From positions 1 to 11,174 of the forward strand of contig NZ_OMWD01000041.1 in NCBI RefSeq assembly GCF_900314695.1: a DNA stretch of 11,174 nt. Direction: 5' to 3'. The position numbers and the translations under genes were made by a program. This document shows, piece after piece, positions 1-6,090 of this stretch (position 1 is its first letter; the number at the start of each line of letters is the position of its first letter). Below the pieces are notes generated by a model. The model had not been told where the DNA came from. It saw only the letters and a program-made list of their open reading frames with translations, and did not search any database. The stretch comes from an uncultured Methanobrevibacter sp. (GTDB lineage Archaea > Methanobacteriota > Methanobacteria > Methanobacteriales > Methanobacteriaceae).

Positions 1-107
1 TGAATAATTAATTCATCCACTTTTTGTTTTTGATAAATACAAGTATTTTCATGCATTTAACTATTTTTGAAAAAGAACCACAATCCACCTAAAATATAAG
101 GATAAAA

Positions 108-124
108 ATACGAACATTTCGTAT
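108..124 (-). terminator. Candidate hairpin terminator after the DUF4143 ATPase gene
   Basis: A perfect inverted repeat, ATACGAA / TTCGTAT with a 3-nt loop, lies about 50 nt past the stop codon of the leftward ATPase gene. Read on the minus strand the stem is followed by TTTTTA. A 7-bp stem plus a short T run is compatible with archaeal termination, which depends mainly on T runs, but the stem is AT-rich and a chance origin is possible. The rest of 1-171 holds no gene; it carries a degenerate copy of the upstream repeat at 56-70. Confidence 0.35.
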
Positions 125-171
125 AAAACATGTGATATTGTTGTCATGCTTATAGATTTCAAGCACTGAAA

Positions 172-1446
172 CTATCTTAAACAACCTATTGGAATAACTT
201 TAACTCCATCTTTTCTTGTATAAGCTATTTCTCCCCCAGTTAAAACTGCTAAAAAACTAGGATTTCTAACCTGATCATTAACTTCAATCAATTTATTCAC
301 TTTCAGTAAATTTCGGGCCCCTTCCTCTATTTTAGTTTTTCCCAACTTACATTCGATTAATGCATATCTTCCATCGTTTAGATGCACAACACAGTCAACT
401 TCCGTGTCGGAATTGTCATGATAATAAGATATTGAACCACCCAATTTAGAAGTGTATACACTCAAATCACGAATACATAAGTTTTCAAAAATAAATCCAA
501 ATGTTTTTAAACCATCAATTGTATTGAATGCTTCAGGACTCATATCTAAAGAGGCTACAGAAATGGATGGATCAATGAATACTTTTTTATTGCCTGACCT
601 CATTGATGATTTTGATCTAATGTTTGGAGCCCAGCCCCTTAAATCTTCAATGACAAATAATCGTTTCAATGAGTCAACATATGAATAATAAGTGGGCTTG
701 CTAATGTCACCAAAGTTAGCTGAAATATCTGCCATTATTGTAGTGTCCTTAGCTAAAGTAGAATTATTTCTTGCAATAGCTTTTAAAATTACTTTTACCC
801 TATCAGGGTCACGTTTAACACCATCTACATTAGAAATATCACTTTCAGCTATATTATCCAGATAATTATAAGCTATTAATAATTTATCTTTATCGCTTTT
901 TTTATTTATGGAATCTGGCCATCCTCCACGGCATGCTGCAAAAATTAAATCATCCATTGTTAAATTGGATTCAATTCCATCAATATCCATATTCGGATTA
1001 TCAAACAATTCCTCAATAGAAATCTTACCGTTTGATTCTCCACTTTCATATAGACTCATAGGCCTCATTAATAGCCTATGAATTCTGCCAGTCCCAGAAT
1101 GCATAATTTTAGACTCATCAACTACTGTAGAACCTGTCAATATATATAATCCTTCCCCTTGAAGTTCATCAACACTATTTCTAACACCATCCCACAATAT
1201 TGGTGCCATCTGCCATTCATCAATAAGTCTAGGTTTTTCACCTTCCAATAATTTGGATGGTTTAATATCTAACCACATCTGATATTCCTCTTGCCTGTCA
1301 ATATCCTGAAGTTTTAAAACACTTTTTGCATATTGTTCAGCAGTAGTTGTCTTACCACACCATTTGGGACCAACAATAAGCACTGCACCAATAACATTCA
1401 TCCACTGCTCCAATTCATCATCCAAATATCGGACCATATACTCCAT
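172..1446 (-). CDS. AAA_14 / DUF4143 ATP-binding protein
   Basis: Predicted P-loop ATPase of the AAA_14 plus DUF4143 family (424 aa, full family length). Walker A is GPKWCGKT at residues 26-33, Walker B is RLIDEWQ at 73-79 with D76/E77, and a sensor-like LTGS is at 103-106. The C-terminal DUF4143 region (about 210-424) ends in a restriction-endonuclease-like pattern: D347/D351 in DTEVD, then a strand with ECK (E365, K367). The cellular role of these ATPases is not established; the nuclease-like fold suggests nucleic acid handling or defence, but that is inference. Met4 (1437) is an alternative start: GGAG lies just before it and family members usually begin close to the RYLDDEL motif. No good ribosome binding site precedes Met1. 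The gene stands alone, 280 bp downstream of another leftward gene, with tandem repeats in its promoter region. Confidence 0.85.
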   Translation of the reverse strand: MEYMVRYLDDELEQWMNVIGAVLIVGPKWCGKTTTAEQYAKSVLKLQDIDRQEEYQMWLDIKPSKLLEGEKPRLIDEWQMAPILWDGVRNSVDELQGEGLYILTGSTVVDESKIMHSGTGRIHRLLMRPMSLYESGESNGKISIEELFDNPNMDIDGIESNLTMDDLIFAACRGGWPDSINKKSDKDKLLIAYNYLDNIAESDISNVDGVKRDPDRVKVILKAIARNNSTLAKDTTIMADISANFGDISKPTYYSYVDSLKRLFVIEDLRGWAPNIRSKSSMRSGNKKVFIDPSISVASLDMSPEAFNTIDGLKTFGFIFENLCIRDLSVYTSKLGGSISYYHDNSDTEVDCVVHLNDGRYALIECKLGKTKIEEGARNLLKVNKLIEVNDQVRNPSFLAVLTGGEIAYTRKDGVKVIPIGCLR

Positions 1447-1458
1447 AGAATCATACCG

Positions 1459-1550
1459 TTTAACTATTTTTTGATAATATATTTAACTATTTTTTGATAA
1501 TATATTTAACTATTTTTTGATAATATATTTAACTATTTTTTGATAAAACA
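1459..1550 (-). repeat. Four tandem 23-bp repeats in the ATPase promoter region
   Basis: Four head-to-tail copies with an exact 23-bp period start at 1459, 1482, 1505 and 1528. Each begins TTTAACTATTTTTTGAT. The first three are identical and the fourth diverges in its last bases. On the minus strand each junction reads TTAAATATATTATC, which resembles an archaeal TATA box. The copy whose TATA is centred near 1482 would start transcription near 1456, ten bases before the ATG. The array therefore either supplies the promoter in several copies or is an operator array for autoregulation. The repeat structure is directly visible; the function is inferred. Confidence 0.9.
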
Positions 1551-1630
1551 TTTTAAATACTATTAGATATAGGTTTCCATACTATGGATTATATGTTAAT
1601 TTGAAACTTAAATATAGTTTTTGTTTGAAA

Positions 1631-1663
1631 TAAAAACAATTTAACGAATTAAAAACAATTTTA
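1631..1663. repeat. Short direct repeat between the two left-hand genes
   Basis: TAAAAACAATTT occurs at 1631-1642 and again at 1650-1661 (19-bp period). A preceding TTGTTT at 1621 can also pair with AAACAA. It lies downstream of the membrane protein gene and upstream of the ATPase promoter repeats, so it could contribute to termination, but AT-rich chance similarity is likely. Confidence 0.3.
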
Positions 1664-1725
1664 CTAAATAAAATCAATAATTTAACATTTCTAACTTATC
1701 AATAATACTGTTAAAATAAGAACTA

Positions 1726-2727
1726 TTAAAAGCCTATTCCAGATAATCTCCTGTATCTCAAGACGAAACGCATTAGAATTAAAGTCAAACCTTCAAAAAA
1801 CCAAATTGGGAATAAAAATTTGGGATCCATATTAAAGTATCCAACCAGTGAAAATAATCCTGCAAATAATGCCCATAATCCCGCATCGATTCCAATTCCA
1901 AGAATTGACAAAAATAATGATTTTTTATAATAATAAGCAGTGATTATTATAGATCCAAATAAAATTATTCCAGCAAAACTCATTGAATCCAGTTGCAAAA
2001 CATTATAATATTTATCAAAAATAGCAGATATTATAAACAATGCAAAAAAGGATAACATGAAACATAATTTTACTTTTTGCATATCAATGTCTTCTTCTTT
2101 TTTATTCAATTCAGCAACCCTTTTTGATTCAATTATCTTTAAATCCCTAGAGGTTATATCTACACTGAACTTAAATGCCAGATAAAACGCATTGAAGATT
2201 ATAAATGCATCGATTAATGATGATAGGGGAGTAAGTACGTAAAATATCACTTCACATACAAACATTGACAAAAAAGACAATTCACAAAAGACCAAAAAAC
2301 TCCAGAAATTTACCTTCAATCTGGAATCACATTTATTAGCCATGACCTGATACAGATTATAGCTAAAAAACAGGCTAATAAATACTGAAAAAAATATCAA
2401 ACAGTATTCCACACCATCAAGATTATAAGTAAATGTACTTGCCATAACGTTTTCAGCTAAAAAAACCCCCACTAATAAAATAACAAACAGAATGCATGAA
2501 AGTGCAATATGAAAATTTTTAGATTTGCCGATATAATATGCAATGACAAGCGCAACAATTGAAGAACTTATAATTTGGCATATCAATATCCCAAATGGAG
2601 TAAATGGTGAGTAAACAAGAAATTCCTGCAGATATAGTGAAAAATATACCAATGATAGAAACATTGTAATTGCCAAAATAATCTTAAAGCAATATATGTT
2701 TTTTCTCACAAATGTTTCTACACTCAA
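1726..2727 (-). CDS. Uncharacterised polytopic membrane protein
   Basis: A 333-aa integral membrane protein of no family I recognise. By eye there are about ten hydrophobic segments (roughly residues 13-33, 43-66, 74-92, 106-128, 142-165, 167-190, 220-238, 251-268, 272-295 and 304-321). One conspicuous charged loop (about 192-218, containing SKRVAELNKKEED) divides the protein into a six-helix and a four-helix half. No cleavable signal peptide or catalytic motif is evident. The start is TTG at 2727, supported by GGAGAGAG eight bases upstream and by the lack of a better start. It lies in the same direction as the ATPase gene but 280 bp away, so an operon is doubtful. Several Cys residues sit within the predicted helices. 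Confidence 0.75.
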   Translation of the reverse strand: MSVETFVRKNIYCFKIILAITMFLSLVYFSLYLQEFLVYSPFTPFGILICQIISSSIVALVIAYYIGKSKNFHIALSCILFVILLVGVFLAENVMASTFTYNLDGVEYCLIFFSVFISLFFSYNLYQVMANKCDSRLKVNFWSFLVFCELSFLSMFVCEVIFYVLTPLSSLIDAFIIFNAFYLAFKFSVDITSRDLKIIESKRVAELNKKEEDIDMQKVKLCFMLSFFALFIISAIFDKYYNVLQLDSMSFAGIILFGSIIITAYYYKKSLFLSILGIGIDAGLWALFAGLFSLVGYFNMDPKFLFPIWFFEGLTLILMRFVLRYRRLSGIGF

Positions 2728-2731
2728 AATA

Positions 2732-2739
2732 CTCTCTCC
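2732..2739 (-). promoter_or_regulatory. Ribosome binding site fixing a TTG start
   Basis: On the minus strand GGAGAGAG precedes the TTG codon at 2727, with 8 nt between GGAG and the codon. It is the strongest ribosome binding site in this part of the window and is the main reason to accept the non-ATG start of the membrane protein. Confidence 0.6.
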
Positions 2740-3170
2740 ACTACCAAATAATAATTAGTTTATCTTTATCATGCTATTTAATTGTAATGATTATTTTACA
2801 TCAGCCATTATTATATTAAAACCTAAACAAACTGTTCGTATAAAACTTATAAAAAAGTTCCGATACTTATCGATTCGGACCACTAAAACTCTACTAAACA
2901 ATTTATTTTTTACAAGTGATAAAATTTTTGGAAGGCCTTTGCTGACATTATTATTTCATTTATATAAACAATATAATAAAAAGGATAATAAAGTTTTATT
3001 AGGCCTGAAACATTAATTTAATGCTTACTTAGGCATTTCAGATTTATACATTTGACTTTTTTTATAGACAATTTATGTTTTAATGTTTAGCAAAATTTCC
3101 AAAAATACAAGGCTTATAGACACAATTTTTTCTCAATAAAATGAACAGTTTAACAATAAATACTAATAGA
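2740..3170. other. Gene-poor stretch between the membrane protein and the candidate RNA
   Basis: I see no convincing gene here. An 81-codon open frame at 2771-3016 has no ribosome binding site and no recognisable motifs. The stretch holds a hairpin-like TCCGA/TCGGA pair (2859-2863 / 2875-2879), a good TATA-like TTTATATAAA at 2959-2968, the palindrome AAGGCCTT at 2932-2939, and CTGAAA...TTTCAG (3005-3010 / 3037-3042) around a CATTAA/TTAATG palindrome (3011-3023). The decamer AGGCCTGAAA at 3001-3010 recurs at 3276-3285. Confidence 0.5.
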
Positions 3171-3183
3171 AATGTTTATATAT
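3171..3183 (+). promoter_or_regulatory. Strong archaeal TATA box
   Basis: GAAATGTTTATATAT is a near-consensus archaeal core promoter, with TTTATATAT at 3175-3183 and a purine-rich BRE-like stretch before it. A start 24-28 nt downstream would fall at 3203-3207, just where the foldable segment begins. No open frame of useful length follows, which points to a noncoding transcript. Confidence 0.5.
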
Positions 3184-3202
3184 CCAAATTGACAAACTAT
3201 CA

Positions 3203-3290
3203 ACTAGCCTCCACCATTGAAGTAAATTTTACGAAGTGAAATCAACTTTTCACGGTGAGACAACTTTTTTTGGTGAGGCCTGAAAATCAA
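3203..3290 (+). ncRNA. Candidate structured small RNA
   Basis: The segment can fold into an outer stem of GCCTCCACC (3207-3215) with GGTGAGGC (3272-3279, one bulged C). Inside is a perfect hairpin GTGAAA / TTTCAC (3236-3241 / 3248-3253, 6-nt loop), plus a smaller GTAA/TTAC hairpin at 3221-3231. It begins about 25 nt after the TATA box at 3175 and carries no meaningful open frame. The segment is more GC-rich than its flanks. A quasi-repeat GTGA..CAACTTTT (starts 3236, 3255 and a partial copy at 3273) is superimposed, so it could instead be an array of protein binding sites. The T7 run at 3265-3271 could end the transcript before the outer stem closes. I recognise no known RNA family. Confidence 0.35.
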
Positions 3291-3667
3291 TTTAGAGAGG
3301 TAAAATACTAGAAAAGAAATAGTAAAAATGAGATCATGAAAAAGGATTATAAAAAAAATTCTTAATTGAATGACGAGCTATTAAGATATTTTTAGAATAA
3401 TCCTATGGGCAGTGAGAAAAATAAAAATAATTAGACATGTCGCGAAACTATGTTAAAAATTAATATTTTCCAAAACTTAACCCAATATCTAGTTTATTTT
3501 AAGGGATATATAAAGATTGTCAAATCCAAAAAAGCGAACTTATTTTATTCTAAATATTGGCTAAAAGACAGAAAATTGATTTTGCCGATGCTATTTATTT
3601 TTTAAAAATTTCCTGACCCCACGAGCTTAGACTGTCGAATTTATAATCCTCCCATGAAGGGAAAAAC
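3291..3667. other. Noncoding stretch upstream of the replication genes
   Basis: I find only very short open frames here. A ribosome-binding-site-like AGAGAGGT at 3294-3301 is followed by stop codons, so it may mark the start of a lost gene. Two TATA-like boxes lie before the microprotein gene: TATATAAA at 3507-3514 and TTTATAAT at 3640-3647. Confidence 0.4.
3501..3515 (+). promoter_or_regulatory. Possible promoter of the replication gene pair
   Basis: AAGGGATATATAAAG contains a good TATA box (3507-3514). It would give a start near 3536 and a leader of about 150 nt that includes the ribosome binding site at 3668. The nearer TATA-like TTTATAAT (3640-3647) would start transcription at about 3670, inside the ribosome binding site, so the upstream box fits better. 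Confidence 0.35.
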
Positions 3668-3674
3668 AGGAGAT
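3668..3674 (+). promoter_or_regulatory. Ribosome binding site of the microprotein gene
   Basis: AGGAGAT lies 8 nt before the ATG at 3683. It is close to the ideal archaeal anti-16S match and is the main evidence that the short frame downstream is translated. No comparable site precedes the ATG at 3793, which suggests coupled translation. Confidence 0.65.
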
Positions 3675-3682
3675 GAAAAACC

Positions 3683-3796
3683 ATGAGAAAAAAGGAAATA
3701 AATGGAAAAATGTATGTTGCAATCCCAAAGAAACTGTGGGATAGAATGTGGGAAATTTTAGATAGAATTGAAGAAATTTGTGAGAATTTAAAATGA
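3683..3796 (+). CDS. 37-aa microprotein coupled to the replication ATPase
   Basis: A short frame, starting MRKKEINGKMYVAIPKK and ending in a probable amphipathic helix (WDRMWEILDRIEEICENLK), sits directly behind a strong ribosome binding site. Its TGA overlaps the ATG of the next gene as ATGA, a classic sign of translational coupling. It is basic at the N-terminus and has alternating hydrophobic and charged residues at the C-terminus, as in small DNA-binding or dimerising proteins. I do not recognise the family. Given the coupling, it may be a copy-control protein, helicase loader or cofactor for the downstream ATPase, but that is inference. The alternative is a leader peptide whose only role is to deliver ribosomes to the next gene. 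Confidence 0.6.
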   Translation: MRKKEINGKMYVAIPKKLWDRMWEILDRIEEICENLK

Positions 3797-5475
3797 GTAA
3801 AGCAGCTGAATTACCCACAAAAGATACAATAGCACTCATTATCAATAGGAAAAACATTGATAAGGTTACCTACGTATTCAAAAACAAGTATGGCAATAAG
3901 ATTGGAGAATATGAAAACAAATCTCCAGCTACATTGTCTTCCAGAAGTAATGTCGCAAGACAATTCAAACAGCTCATAAATCCAAAAGGTGATATGGAAC
4001 CCGCCATATTCAACAATAAGTTCACAGAACTCAAACAGCTCCTGCAGCTTCACTATGAAAATGAAGTATCAGTCATTGAACAGGAAATAGCTGAAAAGAA
4101 ACAGGTCGAGCAAGAACAGAATATCGCCAAATCAAAGGAAGCTATCACCAAATTGCAGTCATTGGACTATCCTTTGATTTATATCGGCAGTCTTGTTGAA
4201 TGGTTTACTGCAGGTGAGCGGAACAATATAATGTATGCGTTTACTGTATATGCAGGACAAGTTGTTCTTGGAAATCCGGTATCTGTAATATGTCTTGGCG
4301 AGGCAAGCAGCGGCAAATCCCACATACAGGAAACCGCACTGATGCTGATTCCAAAACAATACATTGTCAATGAAAAGAAAATCACCGAAGCAGCACTATT
4401 TAACCGTGCCAAAACAGATGAATATTTCTATGACGGAAAGATTGTCAATTACGGTGATATGGGCGGAAGCAATGACCATGAATTCATGGAAGAGTCCAAA
4501 AACCTCATGAAGGAACTGCAGTCTGACGGCTTTCTAAACAAGCCATTGAGCATTCCGGATGGTGAAGGCGGATGGGAAGTCAGAGAATTGAAGTTAAAGG
4601 GAAGGCCATGCCTGACCTACACAACTGTGCCCAACCACAATTTCGATGAGCAGGAAATGAGCCGAAGCATCTTCATAACACCAAGAATGGACAACAAAAA
4701 AATATTCAATCTCAGAAAATCTGCACTTGAATTCACACATGGAAAAAGCTACAAGATTCTAAAGAAATATGAAAAGGATGTTGAGCTGGTGCCATATATG
4801 CTGCTGCACCTTAAGGAAGTCTTTAAAGACATTGTAATAATAAATCCTTATATTAACTTTGTCATCAACTTCCTGAAGGATTCATCTTTCTATAAAAGAG
4901 ATTTTGATAAGTTCAATGGTATATTAAAAACAATAACAGCCCTGAACTACTATAACCATGAAGTCCATGACATTGACGGTGAAATGGTAATCCTTACCAA
5001 TCTCTCAGATGTGCAGCAATTCATGAGCATATTACATCCATATAAGGAAAGCATATCTGCAAACCTCTCGCCCAAAGCTGTTGAGATCTTGAATGATATC
5101 AGAAACAATATCGATGACTGGATAATGGAAATTAACCCTGAAGAATTGAGTCTGGGAATTACAACCAACCAATACTTCACACTCCAGAATCTTGGACTGA
5201 GCAAGGACTCAGTGAAGAAATACATATATGAATTGGCAAATAATGGATTTCTTCAGATAACTGATCATTCAGGAAAATCCAATGTATATAACCTGACCAA
5301 AAGTGAAGTTGCATACATCAATGATGATTTAAAGCGCATTGATGATTCAATACATCAAATCATCTGCCGTGAGGTTGGAGAATGGGTTGTAGACATTATG
5401 ATGGAAGATAAGTTTGTAGAGGATTTAAGTATTATGAACTTTGATTCGGAAGTGAAAAAACCGCCATGGCTGTGA
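3793..5475 (+). CDS. MCM-like AAA+ ATPase, putative replication helicase of the element
   Basis: A 560-aa protein with a P-loop ATPase core. Walker A is GEASSGKS at 169-176, Walker B is IVNYGD at 217-222, a sensor-1-like TTVPN is at 277-281, and R291 in MSRSIF is a plausible arginine finger. The N-terminal 120 residues include a charged, probably coiled-coil stretch (about 85-118). The C-terminal part (about 437-520) reads as a winged helix (AVEILNDI..., LSKDSVKKYIYELANNGFL). This layout resembles MCM-like and phage/plasmid replication helicases rather than the cellular MCM, whose zinc ribbon and GDPGTAKS motif are absent. I infer that it unwinds the origin of the integrated element, with the inverted-repeat cluster immediately downstream as a possible site of action. 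The ATG overlaps the stop of the microprotein gene. Codon use is less AT-rich than in the genes to the right and resembles that of the integrase. Confidence 0.7.
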   Translation: MSKAAELPTKDTIALIINRKNIDKVTYVFKNKYGNKIGEYENKSPATLSSRSNVARQFKQLINPKGDMEPAIFNNKFTELKQLLQLHYENEVSVIEQEIAEKKQVEQEQNIAKSKEAITKLQSLDYPLIYIGSLVEWFTAGERNNIMYAFTVYAGQVVLGNPVSVICLGEASSGKSHIQETALMLIPKQYIVNEKKITEAALFNRAKTDEYFYDGKIVNYGDMGGSNDHEFMEESKNLMKELQSDGFLNKPLSIPDGEGGWEVRELKLKGRPCLTYTTVPNHNFDEQEMSRSIFITPRMDNKKIFNLRKSALEFTHGKSYKILKKYEKDVELVPYMLLHLKEVFKDIVIINPYINFVINFLKDSSFYKRDFDKFNGILKTITALNYYNHEVHDIDGEMVILTNLSDVQQFMSILHPYKESISANLSPKAVEILNDIRNNIDDWIMEINPEELSLGITTNQYFTLQNLGLSKDSVKKYIYELANNGFLQITDHSGKSNVYNLTKSEVAYINDDLKRIDDSIHQIICREVGEWVVDIMMEDKFVEDLSIMNFDSEVKKPPWL

Positions 5476-5480
5476 AGACT

Positions 5481-5508
5481 TGAAAAGACTTTTTTAAAAG
5501 TCTTTTCA
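5481..5508. repeat. 13-bp-arm palindrome, first of three TGAAAAGAC inverted repeats
   Basis: TGAAAAGACTTTT and its exact complement AAAAGTCTTTTCA are separated by TT, starting 6 nt after the stop codon of the replication ATPase. Such a perfect arm is very unlikely by chance. It could terminate the ATPase transcript, but the same core recurs twice more downstream, which a terminator would not explain. Confidence 0.85.
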
Positions 5509-5588
5509 CAAAAATGGTTTACAATCGTTTTTTGGTTAATTAAAGCATCCATCATGGTTTAATGATAGTTGACAATTAGCTGAAAAAC

Positions 5589-5666
5589 TGAAAAGACCAT
5601 GATTTCAGGATAATAGGGGGCGACATTTAAAAGTCCCCATCATCCTGAAAAAAAACAGTCTTTTCA
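5589..5666. repeat. Nested 78-nt inverted repeat, second TGAAAAGAC element
   Basis: The outer arms are TGAAAAGAC (5589-5597) and GTCTTTTCA (5658-5666). The inner arms are TTTCAGGAT (5603-5611) and ATCCTGAAA (5642-5650), both perfect 9-bp pairs. A GGGG (5616-5619) with CCCC (5635-5638) extends the structure and GAC/GTC can close the tip. The result is a long, multi-part cruciform or RNA hairpin. Such structures are typical of replication origins, resolution sites or structured RNAs; the position beside the replication gene favours an origin. Confidence 0.8.
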
Positions 5667-5676
5667 AATATGAAAG

Positions 5677-5694
5677 TTTATAAGAAGCCTTCTT
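5677..5694 (+). promoter_or_regulatory. TATA-like box with adjoining palindrome
   Basis: AAAGTTTATAAG provides a TATA-like TTTATAA (5677-5683), overlapping the palindrome AAGAAG-C-CTTCTT (5682-5694). Transcription would begin near 5705 and run through the third inverted repeat into the small Cys/His protein. The palindrome at the core promoter could be an operator. A second TATA-like TTTATAAA lies at 5755-5762. Confidence 0.3.
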
Positions 5695-5723
5695 TAACTG
5701 ATTAAATCCTTTAAAATGCTTTT

Positions 5724-5757
5724 TGAAAAGACCATGCGAAAAGTTTTCATGGTCTTT
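5724..5757. repeat. Third TGAAAAGAC inverted repeat
   Basis: TGAAAAGACCATG (5724-5736) repeats exactly the 13 bases at 5589-5601. Here AAAGACCATG (5727-5736) pairs with CATGGTCTTT (5748-5757) across an 11-nt spacer whose AAAA/TTTT can also pair. It lies directly before the preferred start of the next gene, so protein binding here would affect that gene's expression. Confidence 0.8.
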
Positions 5758-5775
5758 ATAAATTCAGCGATTGTT

Positions 5776-6090
5776 ATGAAATCTATAAGACAGCAAATAA
5801 TCGAAGCCAAAAAGGAAAAGAGAGAAATGGAAGAGGAATTGTGGTTTGTGGATTACTGCAACAACTGCAAGACAGGACTTGCATTTAAAAATGATGTGGC
5901 CTGTCATCACCCATATTACTGCTGGCATGAAGGCGAATCAGCTATTGTACAATCTGCAATTGTTGGAATAGATGAGTATCGACGATTAAATGGACACATT
6001 ACAGCACAAATGTATGAAGAATATAAACGATTAAGAAAAAGACAACGGCAATTAATATGGTACGGCAGAAGAAAATTACTGAGAGACTAA
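5776..6090 (+). CDS. Small Cys/His-rich, probably zinc-binding protein
   Basis: A 104-aa basic protein with a charged N-terminal helix (residues 2-22), then a cluster C28-x2-C31, C43-H44-H45, C49-x-H51 that looks like a zinc site. A strongly basic helical tail follows (YEEYKRLRKRQRQLIWYGRRKLLR). This suggests nucleic-acid binding. I do not know the family. The start is uncertain. The frame is open back to an ATG at 5716, but that would put the third inverted repeat inside the gene and has no ribosome binding site. I prefer 5776; Met18 (5827), preceded by AAGG, is a third option. It follows the replication ATPase in the same direction after the inverted-repeat cluster, so a role in replication or its control is reasonable but inferred. 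Confidence 0.6.
   Translation: MKSIRQQIIEAKKEKREMEEELWFVDYCNNCKTGLAFKNDVACHHPYYCWHEGESAIVQSAIVGIDEYRRLNGHITAQMYEEYKRLRKRQRQLIWYGRRKLLRD

Noticed and set aside
2771..3016. 81-codon open frame on the plus strand
   Set aside because: No ribosome binding site, no recognisable motif, amino acid composition of translated AT-rich DNA, and it overlaps promoter-like and palindromic elements.
3627..3857. Antisense open frame across the start of the replication genes
   Set aside because: It is a shadow of the microprotein and ATPase frames, which have a ribosome binding site and coupled starts.
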